From positions 1 through 15,874 of the forward strand of contig PFTO01000115.1 of the NCBI GenBank assembly GCA_002789615.1: 15,874 nucleotides of DNA, written 5' to 3'. This DNA comes from Acidobacteria bacterium CG_4_9_14_3_um_filter_49_7 (GTDB lineage Bacteria; Acidobacteriota; Holophagae; Thermotomaculales; Thermotomaculaceae). Made by a program: the position numbers and the translations under genes. The notes under the pieces were generated by a model. It searched no databases. It was not told where the DNA came from and was given only the letters and a program-made list of their open reading frames with translations. Within the stretch, counting starts at the first letter, position 1. Every line of letters starts with the position of its first letter. This document shows, in pieces, positions 6,274 to 12,724 of the stretch.

Positions 6274-7311
6274 ATGGCAGCTTATCCGTTTCGAAACCTC
6301 GTATTTGAAGGTGGAGGAGTAAAGGGCATTGCCTATCTCGGTGCCCTCCAGGTGTTGGAAAAGAAGAAGATTCTGAAACACATACAACGTATCGGGGGAA
6401 CGTCCGCCGGTGCTATCAATGCGGTACTCCTTGCATTGGGATACACGCTGGATGAAACAGGAGATATCCTCACTGCACTGAATTTCAACAACTTTATGGA
6501 CTCGTCCTGGGGCGTGGTCCGGGATACAGACCGTCTCATTTCGAAATTCGGCTGGTACAAGGGAGATTTTTTCCGCAAATGGATGGGACAGCTCATCGAG
6601 AAAAAGACGGGGAATCCCCATTCTACATTCAATGATCTTTCCCAGATGAGCTTTCCTGACCTGTACCTGGTTGGAACAAATCTTTCCACTGGTTTTTCCG
6701 AGGTCTTTTCGGTGGAACACACTCCCAGAATGCCGGTGGCAGATGCTGCTCGCATTTCCATGTCCATACCGCTCTTTTTTGCGGCAGTTCGTAACTTCAG
6801 AGGAGACGTCTTTGTGGACGGCGGCGTATTCAACAACTTTCCCGTCAAGCTGTTTGATAGAGAAAAATACGTTGAAGAAAAAGCTCGCAAACGCCATCTG
6901 CACACCACTGAATACTACGAGCAAGTCAACAGTGGACGGCCTGCGAACAGCAGCCCGTATGTTTATAACAAGGAAACACTCGGTTTCCGCCTGGACACAA
7001 AGGAAGAAATCGCCATGTTCCGTGACAGTGCCGAACCTCCCCACCACAAAATAGACGACTTTTTTGATTATGGAAAAGCGTTAATCCATGCAATTCTCAA
7101 CGTTCAATCCAACCAGCACCTTCACAGTGATGACTGGCACCGAACTGTTTATATTGATACTCTCGGCGTTGAGACCACTGATTTCGATATCAGCGATGAA
7201 AAGAAGGCGGCTCTGCTGGAACAGGGTATCATTGGAACTGAGACATACTTTGACTGGTACGACAAAGCCGATCCCGCAGACATGCCCATAAACCGACCGG
7301 GGGGAAAGTAG
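6274..7311 (+). CDS. Patatin-like phospholipase / lipid acyl hydrolase
   Basis: The protein is 345 residues. The start at 6274 is chosen because AAGGAG (6262-6267) lies six bases upstream; the ATG at 6259 lies before that site. Patatin-family hydrolases cleave acyl chains from lipids with a Ser-Asp dyad. The oxyanion loop GGGVKG (13-18), the nucleophile elbow GTSAG with Ser44 and the catalytic Asp182 in DGGVFNNFP (182-190) are all intact. No signal peptide is visible, so a cytoplasmic or membrane-associated role is likely. The C-terminal part (about 240-345) has no motif that I recognise. It has its own promoter and is separated from nfeD by 266 bases. No CBASS cyclase or other defence gene is nearby, so housekeeping lipid turnover is the simplest reading; the substrate is unknown. 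Confidence 0.93.
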   Translation: MAAYPFRNLVFEGGGVKGIAYLGALQVLEKKKILKHIQRIGGTSAGAINAVLLALGYTLDETGDILTALNFNNFMDSSWGVVRDTDRLISKFGWYKGDFFRKWMGQLIEKKTGNPHSTFNDLSQMSFPDLYLVGTNLSTGFSEVFSVEHTPRMPVADAARISMSIPLFFAAVRNFRGDVFVDGGVFNNFPVKLFDREKYVEEKARKRHLHTTEYYEQVNSGRPANSSPYVYNKETLGFRLDTKEEIAMFRDSAEPPHHKIDDFFDYGKALIHAILNVQSNQHLHSDDWHRTVYIDTLGVETTDFDISDEKKAALLEQGIIGTETYFDWYDKADPADMPINRPGGK

Positions 7312-7315
7312 AGCG

Positions 7316-7354
7316 AAGTTTGAGTTTAAGTCTGAGCCTGGATAGAACTCAGAC
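7316..7354 (+). repeat. Intergenic repeat copy, TTGAGTTTAAG family, with 7-bp inverted repeat
   Basis: The segment starts AAGTTTGAGTTTAAG just after the patatin stop and ends in the inverted repeat GTCTGAG (7330-7336) / CTCAGAC (7348-7354). It aligns with 14168-14214 at roughly three quarters of positions, with mostly A/G or C/T differences. There is no T tract, so it is not a normal terminator. Confidence 0.6.
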
Positions 7355-7443
7355 AAAATAGTGAAGTATCCATCCCTCGCTTTTTTTGAATCCTTCACTC
7401 ATCACCCATTGGCTTTCGCTTCTTTCCCAGTTTTTTCTGCAAG

Positions 7444-7480
7444 CTTTCCGAGTTTACACTTTGACTCAAGCTCAACTCAT
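7444..7480 (-). repeat. Degenerate inverted copy of the same repeat
   Basis: Read on the minus strand, GAGTTGAGCTTGAGTC and, after a gap, AAACTCGGAAAG resemble the plus-strand copy at 14168-14214. With 7316-7354 it forms a head-to-head pair across the patatin-nfeD gap, as the copies at 14168 and 14285 do. Confidence 0.4.
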
Positions 7481-7512
7481 CTTGCTACCCTCATTTCTGA
7501 ATATTTTCCATG

Positions 7513-7540
7513 TTCACCGGGTAGAACTGTCAGGTACAAT
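7513..7540 (+). promoter_or_regulatory. Candidate promoter of the nfeD-qmcA operon
   Basis: TTCACC (7513-7518), a 16-base spacer and TACAAT (7535-7540) predict a start near 7547. The start region holds an imperfect palindrome GTCAG-GTTTAAAC-T-CTGAC (7544-7562), a possible operator. Confidence 0.45.
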
Positions 7541-7577
7541 GAGGTCAGGTTTAAACTCTGACTTAAAAGGGGATACA

Positions 7578-8045
7578 ATGGAAAATTTAAAGGTATGGTT
7601 AAAACCGGAGGTTGTCTGGTTCATTGTCGGCATAATTCTGATGCTGATGGAAATGGCCGTCCCGGGCCTGGTTATTATTTTTTTCGGTATCGGTGCCATC
7701 GTCGTGTCGCTCATCTGTATGGTAGCATCGCCTTCTTTGACAGTTCAACTTATCATTTTTATTGTTGTTTCCAGTCTTTCACTGGCACTGCTTCGAAGCT
7801 GGTTTAAAACCCGATTTTTCAGCTCCACTGATGGGATGACAGGAGATCCTACCGTACTGGATGAATTCACGGGCAAAACGGCCGTCGCGGAAACCGCTAT
7901 CTTACCCGGAATGCCAGGGAGAGTAGAATTCAAAGGAACCCACTGGAAGGCTGAATCCGACCAGGAAATCGCCGCCGGGGAAGTCGTTGTTGTTCTGGAA
8001 AAGGACAACATCACACTGAAAGTCACAAAATCATCATCAAAATAG
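7578..8045 (+). CDS. nfeD: NfeD-family membrane protein (short form)
   Basis: The protein is 155 residues. The start at 7578 is chosen because AGGGGA lies five bases upstream and because the longer upstream extension of the frame is intergenic in character. Membrane segments at about 12-32, 34-53 and 57-76 are followed by a soluble C-terminal domain (about 88-150). Its pattern (FTGKTAV, LPGMPGRVEFKGTHWKA, AAGEVVVVL) is that of the NfeD OB-fold. NfeD proteins partner with SPFH (stomatin-like) proteins and are thought to help organise or protect membrane microdomains. The serine-protease domain of long NfeD proteins is absent. The next gene, qmcA, begins nine bases downstream, which is the classic pairing (ybbJ-ybbK in E. 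coli). Confidence 0.92.
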   Translation: MENLKVWLKPEVVWFIVGIILMLMEMAVPGLVIIFFGIGAIVVSLICMVASPSLTVQLIIFIVVSSLSLALLRSWFKTRFFSSTDGMTGDPTVLDEFTGKTAVAETAILPGMPGRVEFKGTHWKAESDQEIAAGEVVVVLEKDNITLKVTKSSSK

Positions 8046-8054
8046 GAGGGACAA

Positions 8055-8993
8055 ATGCCCTATATCATCATTCTTGCCGCACTGGCCATATTTCTGATTA
8101 TCGTTTTTTTAAAAACTGTTCGAATTGTACCCCAACGCCAAGCGTACATTGTCGAACGTCTGGGAAAATACAGGGCCACATTGGAAGCGGGATTCCATAT
8201 TCTGGTTCCATTCGCTGACCGTGTATCCTACATTCATTCACTGAAAGAAACCGCAATTGATGTCCCGCCCCAAAGCTGCATTACCCGGGACAATATTGCG
8301 GTGGAAGTGGACGGCATACTCTATCTTCAGGTCATGGATCCGAGAAAAGCCTCTTACGGCATCAACAATTTTCAGTTCGCATCCACCCAGCTGGCCCAGA
8401 CAACCATGCGTTCCGTAATCGGAAAGCTGGACCTGGACAAAACCTTTGAAGAACGGGACACCATCAACAGCGCAATCGTGGACGCAGTTGACAAAGCATC
8501 TGATCCATGGGGCGTAAAAGTCTCCCGCTATGAAGTCAAGAACATTGTCCCACCGGAAAGCATCAAGTCCGCCATGGAGAAACAGATGCGCGCCGAACGT
8601 GAAAAACGGGCCACCATTGCCGAATCGGAAGGAGAACGTCAGGCGGAAATCAACCGCGCCGATGGATCCCGGCAGGCCGCAATTGCCCGCTCTGAAGGCG
8701 AACGGCAGAAACGGATTAACGAAGCAGAAGGCCGCGCCGCGGAAATCGAGAAAGTGGCCATTGCTACGGCAACTGGTATTCAGAAAATTGCCACCGCCAT
8801 CACCGCCAATGGCGGCCTGGAAGCCGTCAACCTTCGGATTGCGGAACAGTATCTGAATGAATTCGGAAAGCTTGCCAAAGAAAACAACACCATGATTATT
8901 CCCACCAACATGTCCGACATTGCCGGCATCCTGGGGACAGCTGCGAAAGTGATTCAAAAAGCCAGTGCCCCGACAGAAACGAAGCAAGTTTGA
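8055..8993 (+). CDS. qmcA: SPFH/Band 7 protein, QmcA (paraslipin) type
   Basis: The protein is 312 residues, with AGGAGGG directly before the ATG. An N-terminal membrane anchor (3-20) is followed by an SPFH domain (about 22-175) that starts VPQRQAYIVERLGKYRATLEAGFH. A charged, heptad-rich coiled coil follows (about 172-240, with repeated SEGERQ elements), then an Ala/Gly-rich C-terminal helix and a short polar tail. Length and order match bacterial QmcA/YbbK proteins, which form large oligomeric cages in the membrane and work with NfeD. It is co-transcribed with nfeD and followed by a strong terminator at 9021-9051. The last codons and the TGA lie inside an intergenic repeat (8981-9029), so the extreme C terminus (KQV) may have been altered by that repeat. 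The function in this organism is inferred from family context. Confidence 0.95.
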   Translation: MPYIIILAALAIFLIIVFLKTVRIVPQRQAYIVERLGKYRATLEAGFHILVPFADRVSYIHSLKETAIDVPPQSCITRDNIAVEVDGILYLQVMDPRKASYGINNFQFASTQLAQTTMRSVIGKLDLDKTFEERDTINSAIVDAVDKASDPWGVKVSRYEVKNIVPPESIKSAMEKQMRAEREKRATIAESEGERQAEINRADGSRQAAIARSEGERQKRINEAEGRAAEIEKVAIATATGIQKIATAITANGGLEAVNLRIAEQYLNEFGKLAKENNTMIIPTNMSDIAGILGTAAKVIQKASAPTETKQV

Positions 8994-9029
8994 ATAGAAA
9001 GCAAGGTTAAGGTTGAGTTTAAAAAGGGA
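8981..9029 (+). repeat. GGTTAAGGTT-type repeat overlapping the qmcA stop codon
   Basis: This 49-base segment contains GCAAGGTTAAGGTT (9001-9014). By hand it matches 14111-14159 at about 42 of 50 aligned columns with one gap on each side. The qmcA TGA lies within it. Confidence 0.7.
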
Positions 9030-9051
9030 CCCGGTATCGGGTCCCTTTTTT
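9021..9051 (+). terminator. Bidirectional intrinsic terminator between qmcA and the GGDEF gene
   Basis: The stem GGGACCCG / CGGGTCCC (9026-9033 and 9038-9045) with a GTAT loop has five A's before it and six T's after it, so it can stop transcription from both convergent genes. Confidence 0.95.
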
Positions 9052-9060
9052 GCTTTCCTG

Positions 9061-11040
9061 TCAGTTCACCACACAATATTTATCGTTCTCCATTCGTCCA
9101 GAGGCAGTAGAGACCTTGTTCTTCCCGGCAGCCTTTCCATCGTACATTGCCTGGTCAGCCTGACTGATGGCCATCGCAAGGTCATCACCCGCAGATTCAT
9201 AGGTCGAAACACCAATCGTTACTGTAACGGGTCGTTCGTTTCCATTTGTCGAAATCTCTGCGGTCGCCACTTCATTTCTTATTTTTTCTGCCAGCGTGCT
9301 TCCCCCCTTCATATCCGTGTCCCGAAGAAGAAAAAGAAATTCTTCGCCCCCCCACCGGCACACACTATCTGACTGGCGAATACAATGTTGAAAAATCCGA
9401 GATAGCGCTTTCAGCACCTCGTCCCCGGCCTCATGCCCGAAGGTATCATTAATCTCTTTGAAATCATCCACATCCGCCATCAGCAGGGCAAAGTCCTCTT
9501 TACTCCGCTCGTATCTGGACATCTCAACATCCAGTGCCTCCAGCATATTCCGGCGATTTGGCAATCCGGTCAACGTGTCTGTTCTTGATTGTATCCGAAG
9601 ACGACCATTCAACCTGTTCAATAATCTGTTGGCATTCTTCTTTGCCTGGAAAGAGCGATACAAAATCCACAGAATCAGTAGAACAATCCCCAGAAAAATC
9701 GCCATAAAAATCTGTATCAACCGGTCCCGTTTCTCCTTGAGTTCAGCGATTTTCTTCTCGTGATCCAGTCGTTCTTTCTCGTTTCGAAGCCGCTCTTTTT
9801 CGTACTGCAACTTCAACTTGTCCACTGATTGTCTGCTTTTTTCTCCATAGTACAGATACAGGTTGGAAAAATGCAACGCTTCCTTATAATTACCGTCTTC
9901 TTCATAAAGCTTGGACAGTTGTTTACTGATTTCCGCCGCTTCACGCTTTGACTTGATGTCAGAATAAATGTCGAATGCCTTTCTCAGATAATCTCTGGCT
10001 TTTTTGTGTTTTCCTATCTTCAGATAGAGTTGGCCCAACTGCCCATAAAGGTTCGCTTCCCCATTTCGATTTCCAAGCATCCGGTATGTAGCCAGCGCCT
10101 TCTTAACGTACGGTTCCATTTCACTCAATTTCCCCTGTGAAAATAGAATCGCCCCGATGGAAGCATTGGCATCCGCCAGCCCCTGTTTGTCCCCGGTAGC
10201 CTGGAATTTTTTCAAAGCCTTCTTTGCCGCAGATAAAGCCTCTGGAAGTCGATTGAGGTCCCGATAAGCAGAACAAAGGTTAATATAGGTCGTTCCCATA
10301 CCTTCCCGATGCTTGAGCTTCTGAAAAATAGCCAGGGATTCTTTGTACTTGCTGATTGCATCCTGAAGCATTCCCGCCTCATGAAATAAGAGTCCCACGT
10401 TGATTTCGCTCATGGCAGCATTCTTCCTGTCTCCCAACTTAGCGAACATAGCATAAGCTTCCTGAAACTGCGGCAGAGCACTGTCCACATCTCCTTTGTA
10501 CCAGTATGCCACTCCCATTTCATTCAGGGAGCTGGCAATTGTCTTTCTGTCATCAATTTCCCGAGCCAGTTTCAATGAGTCTCTGTAATATGACAGGGCC
10601 TCATCATAACGGCCAAGATCTGTCAGTGCGAATCCCACGCGATTCATCGCATATGCAATTCCCTTTCGGTTTTTTCGCTGCTTCTGCAGTGCCAGCAACT
10701 CCTCAAAAGTCTTCAATGCCGTCTCATATTTTCCGTTGGCACATTGCCCCTTCCCAAATTGCTCCATTGCAATGGCTTCCAACTCAGAATCACCCAATTT
10801 CCGTGCAAGATTTAAAGCACTTTGAGCATATTCAAGACTTTCTCCCACTGAACGACCCAGAAGTGCTTCAGACAATCGTGAAAGGAGTCGAACCCTCTCT
10901 TCTCCCTGTACCGCGGACAATTGACTCTTCATTGACGAAACATCAGCTGGGATATCTGAAACGGTTCCGCCATACAACGGGGAAAAAATTGTTGTCGTCA
11001 TCAATAAAAGCATAAATAAGAACTGTTTCCATCTGTCCAT
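9061..11040 (-). CDS. TPR-sensor diguanylate cyclase (GGDEF protein)
   Basis: The protein is 659 residues. The start at 11040 is chosen because it opens a signal sequence (MDRWKQFLFMLLLMTTTIFSPLYGG); an alternative TTG at 11091 lies upstream of the promoter. About nine tetratricopeptide repeats with a 40-residue period fill roughly 40-400, followed by a charged helix (about 400-440), one membrane segment (about 441-463) and a GGDEF domain (about 486-650). The active-site loop is GGEEF (564-568) and the product-inhibition I-site RQSD (555-558) is intact, so it should make cyclic di-GMP from GTP and be feedback controlled. The arrangement implies periplasmic sensing through the TPR array and cytoplasmic output. 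No Shine-Dalgarno sequence is seen, and the promoter places the transcript start at the ATG, so it may be leaderless. It is single and divergent from the fumarase genes. The ligand is unknown. Confidence 0.94.
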   Translation of the reverse strand: MDRWKQFLFMLLLMTTTIFSPLYGGTVSDIPADVSSMKSQLSAVQGEERVRLLSRLSEALLGRSVGESLEYAQSALNLARKLGDSELEAIAMEQFGKGQCANGKYETALKTFEELLALQKQRKNRKGIAYAMNRVGFALTDLGRYDEALSYYRDSLKLAREIDDRKTIASSLNEMGVAYWYKGDVDSALPQFQEAYAMFAKLGDRKNAAMSEINVGLLFHEAGMLQDAISKYKESLAIFQKLKHREGMGTTYINLCSAYRDLNRLPEALSAAKKALKKFQATGDKQGLADANASIGAILFSQGKLSEMEPYVKKALATYRMLGNRNGEANLYGQLGQLYLKIGKHKKARDYLRKAFDIYSDIKSKREAAEISKQLSKLYEEDGNYKEALHFSNLYLYYGEKSRQSVDKLKLQYEKERLRNEKERLDHEKKIAELKEKRDRLIQIFMAIFLGIVLLILWILYRSFQAKKNANRLLNRLNGRLRIQSRTDTLTGLPNRRNMLEALDVEMSRYERSKEDFALLMADVDDFKEINDTFGHEAGDEVLKALSRIFQHCIRQSDSVCRWGGEEFLFLLRDTDMKGGSTLAEKIRNEVATAEISTNGNERPVTVTIGVSTYESAGDDLAMAISQADQAMYDGKAAGKNKVSTASGRMENDKYCVVN

Positions 11041-11046
11041 AAGCTT

Positions 11047-11075
11047 AAAATAGGCGACGAAGTCACGGATGTCAA
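11047..11075 (-). promoter_or_regulatory. Strong promoter of the diguanylate cyclase gene
   Basis: On the minus strand a perfect TTGACA (11075-11070), a 17-base spacer and TATTTT (11052-11047) put the start about seven bases on, at 11040 or 11039, which is the A or T of the chosen ATG. Confidence 0.7.
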
Positions 11076-11126
11076 GTCTCAGGTGAACCAAACACAGGGA
11101 AAACGACCCCTGTCACAAAGAATCAA

Positions 11127-11161
11127 CTGCAGTCTCTGCAGTCTGCTGAACCCCTCTGCAG
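11127..11161 (+). repeat. CTGCAG cluster upstream of the fumarase -10
   Basis: CTGCAGTCT occurs twice back to back (11127-11135, 11136-11144), and a third CTGCAG lies at 11156-11161. The cluster occupies the -35 region and just upstream of the fumarase promoter, where a regulator would bind. Confidence 0.45.
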
Positions 11162-11171
11162 AAAAATGAGC

Positions 11172-11177
11172 TATAAT
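11172..11177 (+). promoter_or_regulatory. Candidate -10 box of the fumarase operon
   Basis: A perfect TATAAT lies 36 bases before the alpha-subunit ATG. No good -35 is present at 16-18 bases (the best is poor), which suggests activator dependence through the adjoining CTGCAG repeats. Confidence 0.5.
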
Positions 11178-11212
11178 GAAATCTGACGATCTTAAATTCA
11201 AGGGGGACATGA

Positions 11213-12085
11213 ATGGAACTGAAACAGCACCTTGTCGAGATGATTCGACGCGCATCCACTGACCTGCCACCGGATGTGGAAGCAAGGCTTGAAAAAGCCC
11301 TGCGGGATTCCAACAGTGGATCCACAGAAGAGAGCGTGTTTAAGGTCATACTGGAAAACGTAAAACTGGCGCGGGAAAATTCTACACCTATCTGTCAGGA
11401 TACCGGCCATGTTATTTTCTATGTCAACTATCCCGCAACCATGCGGGAATCGGATATCCGCAAAGCCATCGAAGAAGCGGCAGTTGTCAGTACAGAAAAA
11501 AACTATCTGCGTCCAAACGCTGTAGACCCGGTCAGCGGAAAGAACTCCGGCAACAATGTGGGCATCAATGCACCATTTGTTACCTATCACCAGTGGGATA
11601 AGCCGGAAGTCGAATTCAAACTGATGCTGAAGGGCGGGGGAAGCGAAAATGTCGGAACCCAGTACAAGCTTCCATTTGTGGAACTGAATGCGGGCCGGGA
11701 CTTTGAAGGGGTTCGCCGCCTGGTTATCGACGCGGTTCGCAAAGCTCAGGGATTCGGTTGCGCCCCCGGTACCATTGGCGTCGGCATCGGAGGAGACAGG
11801 GGCGCTTCATACCTGCTTTCCAAGAAGAACTTCTTCCGGAAAATGGAATCGGAAAATCCCATTCCGGAATTGAATGAACTGGAAAACCAGTTGGAAAGAG
11901 AACTCAATTCCCTCGGGATTGGTCCCATGGGTTTCGGCGGCAACACCACTGTACTGGACGTCTTCGTTTCCGCTCAGCATCGGCATCCGGCCACCTATTA
12001 CGTGGCAATTTCATACATGTGCTGGGCATTCAGAAGAAAGACAATGACCATTAATGAAAAAGGTGAGGTGCACTATGGAAATTAA
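11213..12085 (+). CDS. Class I fumarate hydratase, alpha subunit (FumA N-terminal/TtdA-like)
   Basis: The protein is 290 residues, with AGGGGG six bases before the ATG. It is the iron-sulphur half of a two-subunit class I hydro-lyase, which interconverts fumarate and malate (or dehydrates L-tartrate in TtdAB). Three cysteines fit the [4Fe-4S] ligands: Cys61 in PICQDTGH, Cys183 in GFGCAPGTIGVGIGGDR and Cys270 in YMCWAFRR. SGKNSGNNVG (108-117) is also typical. The beta subunit overlaps its last 11 bases, so the two should be made in equal amount. Split class I fumarases are common in anaerobes and are oxygen sensitive. Fumarase is the likelier role because no tartrate genes are nearby, but sequence alone does not settle the substrate. 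It may be regulated through the CTGCAG repeats upstream. Confidence 0.93.
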   Translation: MELKQHLVEMIRRASTDLPPDVEARLEKALRDSNSGSTEESVFKVILENVKLARENSTPICQDTGHVIFYVNYPATMRESDIRKAIEEAAVVSTEKNYLRPNAVDPVSGKNSGNNVGINAPFVTYHQWDKPEVEFKLMLKGGGSENVGTQYKLPFVELNAGRDFEGVRRLVIDAVRKAQGFGCAPGTIGVGIGGDRGASYLLSKKNFFRKMESENPIPELNELENQLERELNSLGIGPMGFGGNTTVLDVFVSAQHRHPATYYVAISYMCWAFRRKTMTINEKGEVHYGN

Positions 12086-12662
12086 AATTAACCTCCCGGT
12101 CAGCGAAGAGGAAATTCGTAAACTCAAAATCGGTGACGAAGTGCTATTGAGCGGCATCATGGTCACCTCACGGGACATGGCTCACAAATTGATGCACGAA
12201 GAAAAGCCGGATTTCATCCGTCCCTTCCTTAAAAATTCAATGATCTACCACTGCGGCCCCGTAGTCAAGAAGCATGAGAATGGCAAATACAGCTTTGTGG
12301 CAGCCGGCCCAACCACATCCACAAGAGAAGAACCCTACCAGGCAGATGTCATTGAGGAATACAAGGTCCGTGGTGTTATCGGCAAAGGCGGAATGGGACC
12401 CAAGACTCTTGCCGGTCTTCAAAAAACCGGCGCTGTTTACCTCCATGCGGTGGGCGGCCTGGGTACCTTACTGGCCCAGCGCATCGTCAAGGTAATCGAC
12501 GTCTTCAAGCTGGAAGAATTCGGTAGCCCGGAAGCCTTCTGGATTATCGAAGCCAAAGACTTTCCTGTAGTTGTAACCATGGATTCCCACGGCAATTCTC
12601 TGCACAAAACTGTGCTGGAAAACTCCATGGCACGCTCTGAAGAACTGCTGGCCAACGGCTGA
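12075..12662 (+). CDS. Class I fumarate hydratase, beta subunit (FumA C-terminal/TtdB-like)
   Basis: The protein is 195 residues. The start at 12075 is chosen because AGGTGAGG (12061-12068) lies six bases upstream and the product then begins MEIKINLP; an in-frame ATG at 12054 lies inside the alpha gene without a site. It overlaps the alpha gene by 11 bases, which suggests translational coupling. Family signatures are VLLSGIMVTSRDMAHK (23-38), GPTTSTR (78-84) and GKGGMG (103-108), with AVGGLG (125-130) following. This subunit supplies substrate-binding residues to the iron-sulphur centre of the alpha chain. Length is normal for a free-standing beta subunit. A GC-rich hairpin 28 bases after the stop probably ends or attenuates the operon. 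Confidence 0.93.
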   Translation: MEIKINLPVSEEEIRKLKIGDEVLLSGIMVTSRDMAHKLMHEEKPDFIRPFLKNSMIYHCGPVVKKHENGKYSFVAAGPTTSTREEPYQADVIEEYKVRGVIGKGGMGPKTLAGLQKTGAVYLHAVGGLGTLLAQRIVKVIDVFKLEEFGSPEAFWIIEAKDFPVVVTMDSHGNSLHKTVLENSMARSEELLANG

Positions 12663-12690
12663 GCCAAAGCCACGGGAAAAGGAAAATAAA

Positions 12691-12718
12691 CCGGGGCAAT
12701 TCCGGCCCCGGCTTTCTT
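12691..12718 (+). terminator. GC-rich hairpin after the fumarase genes
   Basis: The 7-bp stem CCGGGGC / GCCCCGG (12691-12697 and 12705-12711) is followed by an interrupted T tract (CTTTCTTC). It ends 13 bases before the next ATG, so it may be a leaky terminator that also sets expression of the exonuclease gene. Confidence 0.6.
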
Positions 12719-12724
12719 CACTCC

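Noticed and set aside
6274..7311. CapV-type CBASS effector patatin
   Set aside because: No CD-NTase, ubiquitin-like or other defence gene is adjacent, and the flanking genes are housekeeping.
7330..7354. Terminator of the patatin gene
   Set aside because: The 7-bp inverted repeat has an 11-base loop and no following T tract; it is part of the dispersed repeat.
7386..7577. A 64-codon N-terminal extension of NfeD
   Set aside because: It spans an inverted intergenic repeat copy and the likely promoter; AGGGGA before 7578 and the membrane-segment pattern fit the shorter protein.
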